Shown here: positions 11,455-22,449 of the stretch, one piece after another
Layout: every line of letters starts with the position of its first letter
How positions within the stretch are numbered: the stretch's first letter is position 1
NCBI GenBank assembly: GCA_026018925.1
Contig: JAKSZU010000018.1
Span: 7,773,320-7,837,319, forward strand
DNA length: 64,000 nucleotides
From: Tupaia tana
Lineage: Eukaryota > Chordata > Mammalia > Scandentia > Tupaiidae
Reading direction: 5' to 3'
Made by a program: the position numbers and the translations under genes
Notes under the pieces: generated by a model
What the model saw: only the letters and a program-made list of their open reading frames with translations
What the model was told of the DNA's origin: nothing
The model's database searches: none

Positions 11455-11458
11455 TTTC
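11420..11458. repeat. (CT)n microsatellite
   Basis: Tandem CT units interrupted once by CTTT. Confidence 0.9.
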
Positions 11459-12062
11459 TGCCTAACTGATCTGGATATTTCTCCTATACCTAGTCTACTG
11501 AGAGATCATCATGAAAGCAGCTAAAATTTGTCAAATGCCTTTTCTTCATCTGTTCAGCTGATCATATAACTTATCCTTTATTCTGTTAAGATGCTGTATC
11601 ATATACTGCATCATATATTACTGATTTACGTATGTTGAACTGTTCTTTCACCTTGAGAATAAATTATAGCTGATAATAGTGTATGATTATTTTTATGTGC
11701 TGTTGAATTTGGTTTGCTAATGTTTTGTTGAGTATTTTTGCATTTATGTTTATCAGGGATATTGGCCTATAATTTTCTTTACTTGTAATGTCCTTGTCTG
11801 GTTTTTCTACCAGGGTAATGGTACTCTCATAAAAGGAATTTGACAATGTTCTTTGTTTCCAATTTTTAGAAGTCATTGAGAAGAATTGGTATTCATTGTT
11901 CTTTAAATGTTTGGTAGAATTTACCAATGAAGCCATCAGATCCTAAGTTCTCTTTCTTTGGAGGTTTTGATTACTGATTCAATCTCCTTGCTCATTATTG
12001 TTATGGTTAGATTTTACATTTCTTTATGATTCAGTCTTAGTTGTATGTTTCTAGAAATCCAG

Positions 12063-12420
12063 ACATTTTTATTGTTAGTATATAGAAATACAATAGATTT
12101 TTTATATATTTTGTGTTGGGCAACCTTGTTAAACTCATTTTTTAGTTCTCGTGTTTTGTGTGGATTCCATCAGATTATATAAAGAAAAGAGTGTGTCACT
12201 TATAAATAAAATATTTTAAGTTAATTTTGTCCAGTTGGGACTGCTTTTCTGTTTTTTGTTAGTTTACCTTTTTGCACTGGCTACAAAATCCAGAAAAACA
12301 TCAGATTCAAGTGGTGAGCATGGATATCCTTATTCCTTTCCTTATCATAGAAGGGAAAGAATTCAGCTTTCCCCATTAGGTGAGATGTTAGCTGTAGATA
12401 CGCACAAGCTTTAACTAGCA
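12063..12420 (-). mobile_element. Second L1 ORF2 fragment (antisense)
   Basis: The phrase order jumps back: 'GTATATAGAAATACAATAGA', 'CAACCTTGTTAAACTC', 'GTGGTGAGCATGGATATCC' and 'GTGAGATGTTAGCTGTAG' cover a zone already present in the neighbouring copy. It is therefore a separate insertion or a duplication, ending near 12420. Confidence 0.8.
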
Positions 12421-12489
12421 GGGTTGTACTGTATAAAGCAAGTTCTGTTCCTCATTTAAAAAAAATAAGATAAATGCACATAAGGTATG

Positions 12490-12975
12490 GAGTAGATGGA
12501 TGTTATTATCTTGGACTGTATGGTTGATTGGGCCTCCGACAGCTATTTCTTATGCACCCACTATATGAGGGTACCAGGTACACTTCCAGGCCTTGAAGAC
12601 TTGGCTGTGGACAAAGGCATGCTACTGAAGGAGTGGGGGCTCTTATTCTGGTTCAGAAAAGGGAAGCTATTACATAGGTTAATGGTAAGATCATTCCAGA
12701 TAATAGAGATTACATTGAGTTTTGGTTCATGTAGAAGAGAATGCCTGTGCAAAGGAGATGTTTTAGATCTAAGGAGTTCTCTATGAAGAGTTGACATTTG
12801 AGCCAAGACCTAGTGATATGCAAAATGCAATTGTCCCAAATTTTGAGAGAAGCGCATTCCATATGTCTAACTAGGTGATAAACAAAAGATTTAAGTAGAA
12901 TACAATACTGAAGTACAGAAACACTCCCTTCCCCAACACAGACTAAGAACCTAGTGAGAAAGGACTGTAGATTAA
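12490..12975 (+). mobile_element. Ancient interspersed repeat, family unresolved (copy 3)
   Basis: It contains 'TATGCACCCACTATATGAGG', 'GTTGACATTTGAGCCAAGAC' and 'GAGAGAAGCGCATTCCA', in the same order as the other copies of this family. Confidence 0.5.
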
Positions 12976-13678
12976 TATCAGAACTGTGCTGTGGATTATT
13001 GAAAACTTGATCGTATAAGGGTGATAGAAAACATTCTAAGAGGGCTCTGCAGATTCTTTAGCTCACATGGTCTGCTGCCTGAGGCATGATGGTTGAGAAG
13101 GCACCTGAATATAGCTCCAGATCCGTATGTGTGCAGTGACGTGCTAGGGCTGGCTTGTACAGACCCTCCAGAGCTCATCTGTGCATCTCTTTCCAGCTCA
13201 CAGTTCGTTGATGTCATCTTGATGGTCTGAAATCAACCATATGGGAGTATCTAAAACCTTGAAAATGGCAACTCCTACAAATCAGGAACTTTTTTTTTTT
13301 TCCAGATATCTGGTTGTTAAACATTGATCACTATACCACTATATACTCTGTATGTAATTCTTAAGATAGATTAATATATCCATAGAGATCATATTTCATT
13401 GTATCTAAGAGTGAGACACAGCATGATTGTATGTATATCTAAGAAAGAAAAATTTCTGCCAGTTAAAATTTTAAGTTTCCACTGATAGTAGATACATCCC
13501 ATCTTCCACTATGTTATAATGTGAAAAAACTCTGGACTTTAGCAACAATGTCTTCATATAAGAAAGATATATAGTTTATAGTTTATGTATCAGTCATTCA
13601 CATAGAATGCCTAGTTCTTACCACGTAGTCCTAAATTTAGAATGCTAAATTTTTTGGACTTTAATGAAAGTATTTTGG
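12976..13678. other. No recognised feature
   Basis: Unique AT-rich sequence. No gene or clear repeat is seen. Confidence 0.45.
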
Positions 13679-13870
13679 GACCAGCAGGTGGCATGGTGGT
13701 TAAGGCACTGGACTTCCATATGGCTGACCTTGGTTTGAGTCCTAGACCTGGAGTCTTACATTCTCACTTCACCTCTCTCTCTTTCTCTCTCTCTCTCTGG
13801 TCAAATAAATAATAATAATTATGATGAATAAAATTAAATAAAATAATTCTCCAAATAAAAAAAAAAGGTA
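13679..13870 (+). mobile_element. Type 1 SINE, short form
   Basis: It begins GGGACCAGCAGGTGGCATGG, has the B box GGTTTGAGTCC, then passes straight to the CT-rich tail. The body of about 120 bp present in full copies is absent. Imperfect flanking repeats (AAAGTATTTT and AAGGTATTTG) look like a target duplication. Confidence 0.8.
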
Positions 13871-14205
13871 TTTGAACATGGTGAGCCCAATTCATAATAA
13901 AAATTTGGGGACCTAATATGGGAAAACTTATAATGTGATTTTCCCTTTCACCTACTTCCACATAGCACCCACAGCTTTTTATTGGTAAAATCTGTTTAGT
14001 TATCCATCTTTCCCAACTAGAAAATAGTATGTTTGAAAGTAAAAATCTTTACACGTCTTATTACCTTTTATACTCCCTTTTTGAAATCATTGCTTAGTTT
14101 ATGAAATGTCAAGTGAAAAAAAACAGCCATCAGTCTTCATTCTCTCGTCTTTATCATTGCACATCATTATCTGTCACCTCTCTATATCTATCTATCTTCC
14201 ATCTA

Positions 14206-15522
14206 TTACCTAGAATGACCCCTAAACAAGGGAAATTCATACTTGGGTATACTGTAACATACAGATGGCAACATCAAGGTGCTACTTTTTTTTTTTTTTT
14301 TTTTTTTTGAGAGGTTTTTGCCATAGGGCGTGTGCGCTCGCCAGACAGACAGAGAGAGACAGAGAGACAGAAAGCAAGAAATCACCCCCCAGGGGGGATG
14401 GCCACGCTGCAATCCCTTCTCCTCCATTCTCCTCTCGGGATCTTGGACACGCACGCACACGCGTCCGGCGTGAGTTTTAAGCCACCGGGTCCGGGACGCG
14501 AACCGCGGTTGACTACGTGGGAGTCCCAGCGACATAGCCATTACGCTAACTGCTGGTCCCAAGGTGCTACTTTTATAGCTCTTTATCGAGACTTCCACGT
14601 CAGATACATTCTTCAGTACCATCTTTTCTCCTGACAGCCTTGCCAGAGAGACCAGCATACAGGGTGAGCCATACAACCCAATTGGTAGGGTCAGATGTTT
14701 CTGACAGTCGAGTTGAGTATGGACACAGTAAAAACACGATTACATTGAGTTCTGAGAGGTGTAGATTTGTCTTCTTGCTCTTTTCTTATGGACTAAAAAC
14801 AGGTCAATGTCTTCCTTAGTCAGTCTCCATATCTCAGGTTTCTTAAGATATAAGAAAGAAAGTCTTGGGGCAGCTTTTCTCAGGTACTCTGGTTCAGTGT
14901 CAAAGAAACTAACCACAGCTCCCTGGTACCAGGCAAAGACATCACTGAATAGATTCATTTGGACATGGTGGCTTCTTTCCTTTTCTTTTTCCAGAAGCTG
15001 AAAATATGCCCTGATAGCTGAACAGCGAAGAATAAATTGTCCTTGTGTATTTACACAGTAGAGAAGATTTTCCTCATTGTATTTGCAATTCCATCTCGTA
15101 CGATGACCTCCATTTTCATAATCCTTCATGGAGTATCATGATTTAAAAAGCTTTCTCTCCCTGCTGTTTTTGTTAAAAGGTTTTCCAGTGCAATTCTTGG
15201 GAAGTAAAATTCTGCATTTAAATGTTATATTTTCGCAGATATAATATACAGGAGGCCATACTTCTAGCATGTTTGTCTTCTGGGATAGTAGCAAGCGATT
15301 CCCCCCTTCTGCATATATTGTTAACCAAGCCACGACAGCGTACAACAGCTTTAATAGCAAAGCAGTTGTGATTACATCTTGCTCATAATTACATTTATTT
15401 GCTCACATATGTCCAAAAAGGCAAGCATTAGTCAAACCATATGAGTATGTGTTTGTGCAAAGAAAATCGTATGGCAGATTGATGGTGAGGAAAATAGCTT
15501 TCAACCACTCAGGTCTCCCCTG
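14206..15522 (-). pseudogene. Decayed protein-coding frame of unknown identity, split by a SINE
   Basis: On the minus strand one frame stays open from 15522 to 14206 apart from three stops: TGA at 15403-15405, TGA at 15136-15138 and TAA at 14740-14742. Removing the young SINE (14290-14560) with one copy of its 14-bp target duplication leaves the frame unbroken: about 344 codons where chance predicts 16 or more stops. No frameshift is needed. The predicted chain has a hydrophobic segment (LLKLLYAVVAWLTIYAEG, near 15360), two sequons (NIT, NCT) in a cysteine-bearing stretch, and a downstream part with WYQGAVVSFFDTEPEYLRKA. That suggests a secreted or membrane protein ectodomain, but I do not recognise the family. 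No poly(A) tail is seen next to the 3' end. The frame closes at CATTCTAGGTAATAG, which could be a stop or a former splice donor, so processed versus unprocessed origin is open. Confidence 0.6.
14290..14560 (-). mobile_element. Young type 1 SINE inserted in the pseudogene
   Basis: The flanking direct repeat AAGGTGCTACTTTT occurs at 14276-14289 and 14561-14574. Inside are a T run, the body with intact CpGs ('GCACGCACACGCGTCCGGCG') and the complemented head 'TAGCCATTACGCTAACTGC'. Perfect target duplication and retained CpGs indicate a recent insertion. Confidence 0.95.
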
Positions 15523-16172
15523 TCACGGACACTCGGAAAGACTGTCAGAGCTTACTTCGTTTTTGCCTTCATGCTTCTAAAATCGATTGCATTTGGAAAG
15601 CGGGGGAATTTATTATGGGTGATAGATTTGCATCAAAATAATCAAAATATTAGGGGCTGCATGTAACGAGATACTTGTCTGTGATCCCAAAGAGAAGAGA
15701 GTTGAGAAGTACCACCGTGCAAAGCAGCTTTAGGGATGGCCACTGTCCCGTCAGAGGGAAGCATGTGTGAAGCCTCTCAGGGAATTTGAAAGAAAATAAG
15801 AGGGTTAAATATGTGAAAGAAGTTTAGATCTGCATTGTTGAGCTGTCCCTAAGGAAATGAGACAGTGGGGGAAACGGCATTGGCTTTTCGTGAGACAGAT
15901 GGGTTTGGAGCCTGACTGGACCATTTAATGCAAAGAACTTTGGAGAAGTTACTTTTTTTTTTTTCTTACCACTAGAAGGAATCTAACAATGCCAAGCTGT
16001 TTTTCATTTATTACTCATGGAACTATGAATAAGTTTCCTAACAGAAGAGACTGAAATTGTTTGGGCCACTAACATATCCTCAGAACTTGGCACACTTTTC
16101 TGGAGCATCACACATATTTTTTAAAAAATAAATGGGTGCAAATTGCTTTACATATGCACAACTCAACATACA
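15523..16172. other. No recognised feature upstream of the pseudogene
   Basis: Stops in all frames begin just beyond 15525. It could hold upstream sequence of the decayed gene, but no promoter or exon is recognisable. Confidence 0.4.
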
Positions 16173-16174
16173 GT

Positions 16175-16640
16175 ATTGTTATTTTCCTGTTGCTGCTATA
16201 AAAACTTACCATAAACTTTGTGGATTGAAAGGACACAGAGCTCTTACCTGACAATCCTGGAGGTCAGAAGCCCTAAAACCAAGGGACTGGCAGGGTTATA
16301 TTCCTTCTGGAGCTAATAAGGGAGTATCTGTTTCTTTGATTTTTTTTCAGCTTTCTAGAAGCCACATGCATTCCCTGGCTCATGGCCTTTCCTCCACCCT
16401 TAAAGTCAGCAGCACAGCATCTCCCAGCCCCTCTCTGACTCCCGCCTCCCTCCTCTAAGGACCCCAGGGACTACATCAAGTTCACTGGGTAACCTGGGAG
16501 AATCTCCCCATCTCAAGGTCCTTCATCACAGCTACAAAATCACCACATAAAGTTACATCTTCACAGGTTCTTGAGGTAAGGAGATGGGCATCTTTGAAAG
16601 ATGTATCACAAATATATATTACAGAATAGAGCCTACCTCA
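16175..16640 (-). mobile_element. Ancient ERVL-type LTR (MLT2-like, antisense)
   Basis: 'TTTTCCTGTTGCTGCTATAA', 'AATCCTGGAGGTCAGAAGCC', 'CATGCATTCCCTGGCTCATG', 'AAGGACCCCAGGGACTACAT', 'ATCTCAAGGTCCTTCATCAC' and 'TTCACAGGTTCTTGAGGT' follow the complement of a very common mammalian solo LTR. A related copy lies at 20.2-21.1 kb in the same orientation and another at 38.9 kb in the opposite one. Confidence 0.7.
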
Positions 16641-16661
16641 TTTACTGTTAACATTCCTTTT

Positions 16662-16919
16662 TTTTTTTGAGAGGTTTTTGCTATAGGGCGTGTGCGCTAG
16701 CCAGAAAGACAGAGAGAGACAGAGAGACAGAAAGCGAGAAATCACCCCCTGGGGGGGATGGTCACGCCGCAATCCCTTCTCCTCCATTCTCCTCTCGGGA
16801 TCTTGGGCACGCACGCACATGCGCCCGGCGTGAGTTTTAAGCCACCGGGTCCAGGACGTGAACTGTGGTCGACTACGTGGGAGTCCAGCGACATAGCCAT
16901 TACGCTAACTGCTGGTTTC
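16662..16919 (-). mobile_element. Young type 1 SINE (antisense)
   Basis: A perfect 17-bp direct repeat, CTGTTAACATTCCTTTT, flanks it at 16645-16661 and 16920-16936. The body keeps many CpGs. Confidence 0.95.
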
Positions 16920-16999
16920 CTGTTAACATTCCTTTTAATTACCTGTTTGAAAGCTTCAATTTTCCTAAGTAACAGCAACATTTCCAAATTCTTCTTTCC

Positions 17000-17407
17000 C
17001 TCCATGGCACCAGCTGGACATGCCAGACAACTACATCATGTTAGGCCTTAGTGTTTGTGCTTCATCTCACTTACATTAGGAGGTAGGAGGGCATTTTGTT
17101 GGGTTGAAGGAATTTCCCTCAGCAGTTGGCGAGCCTTGGCACTTCAGTAATTGCCTGTGGAAGGAGTGATGGAAATCTATCTTCTAAGAACACTTCTGAT
17201 GATAAGCAACTCTATATAGAAATTTATTTTTGTGATCAGCAGAAAAGCCATACATATTAGTAAGCACACACTTTCAGGGACTCCCTTATCAAGACTATGT
17301 TGTAGTGATTCATGGGCCTCTGTTCTCTGGGACTGAGAACTTTTTATACTCAGAGTTTGAGTCCTCAGTGCCTGAATACTTGCGGAATAGAACTGAATTT
17401 TGTAGGA
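17000..17407. other. No recognised feature
   Basis: Unique sequence without a recognisable gene or repeat. Confidence 0.45.
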
Positions 17408-17720
17408 GTCAGTCTGTGACCTTGTGTTTAAAGCACCTGGGTCCCATTTGGCTGACTGTGTGGCTGGAGTCCTGGATCTGGTAACTTAGAAAACACACTG
17501 GGTGCATGTGTGTGCATGCCCAAAATACCAACATGATGACAAAATGGAAGAGAAGGGATTGTGGTGTGATCATGCCCTGGTGTGTGTGTGGGGGGTACTT
17601 TCTTACTTTCTGTTTGTCTGTCTCTCTCTGGGGAGGGCACTTTATTATTTTCTGTTTGTCTGTCTCTCTCTGGGGAGTGGTACCTGCCCTCTGGCGAATT
17701 TAAAAAATATTGAATTGTGT
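17408..17720 (+). mobile_element. Old type 1 SINE with internal duplication
   Basis: The decayed head ('TTGTGTTTAAAGCACCTGG'), body ('GTGCATGTGTGTGCATGCCC') and tail are recognisable. The CT-rich part is tandemly duplicated with a 42-bp period (17597-17638 and 17639-17680). Confidence 0.8.
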
Positions 17721-17929
17721 AAATAATAAATAATTCATAAAAAATCAAGATAGTATACAAATTTTAAGCTGGGGTAGAGTTAAAGGGTCATTCATCAGTT
17801 TCAGCGTTTGGCAGTCTTTTCATTTTCTGGCCATGCAGCTTTAAAAACAAGCCATTGAAATTCTTCTATGGTAATGTCAGAATGAAGTGAGATTTTCTTT
17901 GGAAAATCTGGTGGGAGTTCATTCTTTTA

Positions 17930-18170
17930 TTCTTCTTTTAGGTTTATTTATTTCTTCCAAGAGCCAGTGAGACAGAGAGTAAGAACCTGAGAGACAGTAC
18001 CTCCACCCGGGTCCTGGTGCCTTGACCAACCTCTGCTTCAGCTGGCCTAGATCATGGGCATGCACATGCTCAGTGTATTCAGAGAGGTCTCTTGGATGTG
18101 AATGCAGGACCTTCCCATGTGGGTCAGCCTTGCAGAGGGTCATGTTTTATTGTGGTACCACCATTGGCCC
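17930..18170 (-). mobile_element. Type 2 tRNA-derived SINE (antisense)
   Basis: It runs from 'AGGTTTATTTATTTCTTCCA' through 'CTAGATCATGGGCATGCACA' and 'GAGAGGTCTCTTGGATGTGA' to 'TTATTGTGGTACCACCATTG', the complement of the type 2 order. Confidence 0.75.
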
Positions 18171-18806
18171 CAAATTCATTTTCGTGTTAAACCAAAATGC
18201 TCTCCCTATAGAGACTCTACACATGTGTTCTGTTTTTATGCAGTTTCCTCTGGAACCTTCCAGGGCCTTCTCATCTCCAGACAAAAGACTGACTTCTTTT
18301 TCCCTCCACTCCCATACATCTCATGTAGTTCCCATTGCTTCTATAATGTCAGCTTACAAGGGATTGTTTTCACGTCTCTTTTATAGGCTGTAAATCCCCC
18401 CAAAGTGGACTAGTTTTGTTTTTGAGGATTCAGAGCTGAGTGGAGTGAAAGATCTGTAACACAGGCCTGGACAGGTGTGGCTGAATTCATGCCACTGGCA
18501 ACTGGGCATAATGGACTGCCCAGAGCTCCAGGTGAAGAGAATTGGTTTGAGGTTTGACCGCACTGCTTTGGACATGTACGAAGTGGGCAAGCCCACCCTC
18601 TGTCCCCAGTGACAGACTCCTGTGTCTGTATGGCAACCACACGTGATTGTTATGGAGATTAAACTGTGAGTTATGGGAGTGTATTATGCAAATGTGAAGG
18701 GTTATGTCAGTGCCCTCAAAACCTCATGGAACAGATCTATTTCTTTTCTATTTGGCAGCCCTTCAAATATTCAAAGGAAGGGATCTCACACTCCCTGTCC
18801 CAAGCT

Positions 18807-18808
<2 letters not shown>
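18171..18808. other. No recognised feature
   Basis: Slightly GC-richer unique DNA. Overlapping short open frames (18022-18393, 18381-18640) show no domain and are treated as chance. Confidence 0.4.
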
Positions 18809-18878
<70 letters not shown>

Positions 18879-18935
18879 TACACACACATATATATAAATA
18901 TATATAATTTATATATATATAATATATATCACAAC
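18809..18935. repeat. (TA)n(CA)n compound microsatellite
   Basis: A (TA)n tract of about 33 bp is followed by a (CA)n tract and then further TATA-type repeats to about 18930. Confidence 0.95.
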
Positions 18936-18974
18936 TACAACTAACTGGTACCCACCAAATACTTGTGGAATAGA

Positions 18975-19248
18975 ATTTCATTTCATTTATTTATTTATTT
19001 GTTCAGTTTTACATATATTTTTGCTGTAGGATGTGTGCATTTGCCAGGGAGACAGAGAGACAGACAACAAGAAATCATCCTCTGGGGGGATGGCCATGAT
19101 GCAATCCGTTATCCTCCAGTCTTCTCTTGGGATTTTGGGCATGCACATATATGCACCTGGTATGTTTTAAGATGCTGGGTCCAGAGTTTGAATAGCAGTC
19201 GACTACATGGGAGTCCAGTGACGTAACCATTATGCCGTTTGCTGGTCC
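18975..19248 (-). mobile_element. Type 1 SINE (antisense)
   Basis: An AT-rich tail complement is followed by 'TAGGATGTGTGCATTTGCC', the body and 'CGTAACCATTATGCCGTTTG'. Flanking AGAATTTCAT / AGAATTTTAT is a probable target duplication. Confidence 0.85.
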
Positions 19249-19686
19249 CCAGAATTTTATATGGGTGATGTGAAGATGGGATTAGATATTGAAGATTCAA
19301 CCTTAGGAAAATTTCTAGCACACAGCAATCAATCAATCAGTTATTGTTAGTATCATGGTCACTTTTTTTCCTAGTCATTATTCTCTAAAAGTAGCAAACA
19401 GGTTTCATCTTGTATTGCAACTGTAGCTGATTTATAATGACTGCCTTACACTTTGTGTTAAGAAGGATTCTTGGGTTCTACATGGGTTCAAAAGAATGTG
19501 GAAAAAAAAACTACCAATCCTTTTCAACAATGGAGAGATGATAGTGCCCAGGCCCCAAGTATGTTGATGGCTCCTCCTTTTACAATCCTAAGTACATCTA
19601 GTTTACATTCTTTTCTTTTCCTAGTGGTAGACCATATGTTATGTCAATTTACCCAGAGATTAGTTCAAACATATGAAAAGAAGTAC
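19249..19686. other. No recognised feature
   Basis: Unique sequence between two SINEs. Confidence 0.45.
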
Positions 19687-19866
19687 TGGTCTAGGCAGTG
19701 GAAGAAGTGTTGAGGCAGCTGGATCCCATGTGTCTGACTTTGCAGTTCAAGTCTGACCTGGAGGCTTGAAAAACATGCAGGGCACATGTGCCTGCATGTC
19801 CAAAATCCTGAGAGGAGAGTAGAGAAGGGATTGCAGAGTGGCCATACCTCCTGGGAGGTACTATCT

Positions 19867-19897
<31 letters not shown>

Positions 19898-19935
19898 GTG
19901 AGAACCCCTACAGCAAACAAAGGAACAAAAAACAG
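19687..19935 (+). mobile_element. Type 1 SINE, old copy
   Basis: The head is decayed ('CTAGGCAGTGGAAGAAGTG'), with B box GTTCAAGTC, body 'CTGCATGTCCAAAATCCTG' and a long (CT)n tract at 19869-19897. Confidence 0.75.
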
Positions 19936-20194
19936 TACCTGTTAAGTATCAGGTACTCTCCTAGGTATTATTTATTCAGAGCAAATCTAAACAGGTTTGC
20001 TTGTTAATAGTGTTTACATTCACATGACACAAGAGGGAATCAACTAAGGAAATAAATTTGAAGCTAATTGCAAATAGTGATAAGTACTAAGTGAAAAATC
20101 AAAAGGAGATATTTTGGCAGTGTCCGTGGGAGAGAGGAGGGGTGTATAATTTAGACCAAGTAGCCAGTAAGGACTTCTAGAGTGGGACAGATCC

Positions 20195-20545
20195 AGTTTT
20201 CTACGGTCACTGTAACAATGACCACAAATGCGGCACTGCTGAAAACTATACAAATTTATCTTATGTTTAGGATACAGGTCTGGCACAGGTCTCACTGTGT
20301 CCAAATTCAGATGTGTTCAGGGCTGCATTCCTTTCTGGGGGTCTTAGGAGAGAACTCATTTCCTTGAGTTTGAGCTTCTAGGGGCTGCCTTCGGTCTGCG
20401 GCTGTGGCTCCTTTCTTCATACTTAAAGCCAGCAACGGTGCTTCTAGTCCATCACACATCACAGCTCTCTGACTCTTCAGCTATCTATTTCGACTTATAA
20501 GGACTCTTGCAATTACATTGTACCCACTTTAATTATGTAGGATAA
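20195..20545 (-). mobile_element. ERVL-type LTR, first part (antisense)
   Basis: 'CGGTCACTGTAACAATGACC', 'GGGCTGCATTCCTTTCTGG', 'TTAAAGCCAGCAACGGTGC' and 'TATAAGGACTCTTGCAATTA' match the same LTR family as 16.2 kb. The match resumes at 20995 after an inserted block. Confidence 0.7.
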
Positions 20546-20682
20546 GCTGCTTTTTGAAAATTTTACTTTTTGTTTCAATGTTCTAAACAGAATCACAAAT
20601 ATTTAGGTAACAACAATATTGTTATTGTGTATTAATACACAGAAAGATTTCATTATATGTCTTTTCATTGTGCTAATTTAGT

Positions 20683-20993
<311 letters not shown>

Positions 20994-20994
20994 T

Positions 20995-21110
20995 TTTCTT
21001 AAGGTCTTTAACTTGGTCACATCTGCGAAGTCTCTTGAAATATAAAGTAACATCTTTGTGGGTTCTGGGGATTGAGACAGGGATACCTTTGGGGGCCGTA
21101 TTGCATGCTT
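20995..21110 (-). mobile_element. ERVL-type LTR, second part (antisense)
   Basis: 'AAAGTAACATCTTTGTGGGT' then 'TGGGGATTGAGACAGGGATA' completes the LTR begun at 20195. Confidence 0.65.
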
Positions 21111-21255
21111 TTAAGAGTCCACGGGAGAGGTTTCACCAGGCTAAGGCGCTAGGAAGAGTGTCTAAAGTGCACTTAGAGGAAAGAAAGAAAACCAGTGTGC
21201 CGGTTGCCTGGGAGCAAAGAGAAGAATGACAGAAGGTAAAAGTCATGCTTATTGG

Positions 21256-21490
21256 GCCAGCAGGTGGAGTGGAGGGTAAGGTGCTGGATCCCTCATGGCT
21301 GACTCCACAGTTCAAGTCCTGGACCCAATGGCTTGGAAAACACGCCAGGCATGTTCTCCAAATCCTGAGAGAATGGAGGAGGAAGGATTGCAAGCATGGC
21401 CATCCATCTCCCTTGGGAGGTAATTTCTCACTTTCTCTCTCTCTGTCTCTATTTCTCTCTCCAATGAGCATATGTACCTTACGGCAAAAA
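21256..21490 (+). mobile_element. Type 1 SINE
   Basis: It begins GGGCCAGCAGGTGGAGTGG, has B box AGTTCAAGTCC, and the body 'CACGCCAGGCATGTTCTCC'. Imperfect flanks AAAAGTCATGCTT / AAAAGTATGCTTG suggest a target duplication. Confidence 0.85.
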
Positions 21491-21529
21491 AAAAGTATGC
21501 TTGTTATCATTTATTGAGAAATTATTGTG

Positions 21530-21725
21530 TGTCTGTCTCTCAGTAAGGCTTTATATATTAGTTCTTAGGTTGCCATAAAAGCCCCATGAGAAAGGTGTAT
21601 TATTCCCTTTCTACCTGAGAAGAAAATTGCTGCTCATAGATCACAAAGCTAATCCCCAGTCAAGGTAAAATATGAACCCAAGTACTCAATATATGACCCT
21701 GTGTTCTTGACCTCTGAGCTTTCCT
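21530..21725 (-). mobile_element. MIR SINE relic (antisense)
   Basis: 'ACCTGAGAAGAAAATTGCTG' is followed by 'AGATCACAAAGCTAA' and 'AATATGAACCCAAGTACTC', the complement of the MIR core and head. Confidence 0.5.
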
Positions 21726-21949
21726 GGTCCTAATCCCTACAATGCATGTGCTTAGAAGCAGATGTCAGTGTAAGTGTGGAAAGGGTGATCTGTGGGCCAT
21801 CAGGGTGAGCTATTACTTTGATGTCTGTTTCTTAAGTGTGTTTTGAGACTTCTTGCTGATTTTGACATTTTCCTGAGAGACAACAATTCGTTGAGTAAGA
21901 GAAATTGCTGAGAGTGAGGAGCTGACCTAACATCCAAAGTTAGATCTTC

Positions 21950-22146
21950 TGGGGTCAGGTGGTAGCATAGCAGTAATGCAATTGAAGCCACATGGGAAAG
22001 GTCCTGGGTTTGCATCCTGAGACTTCCCTGAGCATCCTACATGTGTATGCTTACACCTGTGATCTGGGTCAGTGAAGACTGGGGGTAGATGATGATGTGA
22101 GGACCCTGTCAGGATGCATTTCTCGTGGAAAAAAATGAATAAACTT
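21950..22146 (+). mobile_element. Type 2 SINE
   Basis: The head GGGGTCAGGTGGTAGCATAG is the clearest in the window, with GTCCTGGGTTTGCATCC as B-box zone and 'AATGAATAAACTTTTAA' as tail. A type 1 SINE landed in its tail. Confidence 0.85.
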
Positions 22147-22159
22147 TTAAAAAGCTAGA

Positions 22160-22436
22160 TAGGTACCAGCAGATGGTATAATGGTTACATTGCTAAATTC
22201 TTACATAGTTGATTGTGTGGTTCGAGTCCCGGACCTGGAGACTTGAAACTCATGCTGGACACATGTGTGTGCTTGCCCAGCATCAGGAGAGGAGACTGGA
22301 GGAGAAGGGATCTCAGTGTGGCCATCTCCCCTGAAGGGGTGATTTCTCACTTTCTGTCTCTCTGTCTCTCCGGTGAGTGCATGCACCTTGTAGCAAAGAT
22401 CTCTCTAAAGAAAAGAAAATAATAAAATAAAATAAT
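22160..22436 (+). mobile_element. Type 1 SINE inserted in a type 2 tail
   Basis: It is flanked by TTAAAAAGCTAGA at 22147-22159 and 22437-22449. The first copy belongs to the type 2 tail, giving the order of insertion. B box GGTTCGAGTCC is intact. Confidence 0.9.
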
Positions 22437-22449
22437 TTAAAAAGCTAGA

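Larger units (their letters stand above)
10746..12062 (-). mobile_element. Old L1 LINE, ORF2 reverse transcriptase region (antisense)
   Basis: A 90-codon minus-strand stretch (11664-11936) still reads [19 protein letters not shown] and [19 protein letters not shown], the hallmark of the L1 ORF2 reverse-transcriptase domain. The rest follows the usual complement order. The copy is broken by a (GT)n run, a (CT)n run and a type 2 SINE. It encodes nothing intact. Confidence 0.92.

Noticed and set aside
14206-14676. A continuous 156-codon protein
   Set aside because: More than half is SINE sequence that happens to be in frame; only its two ends belong to the decayed host frame.
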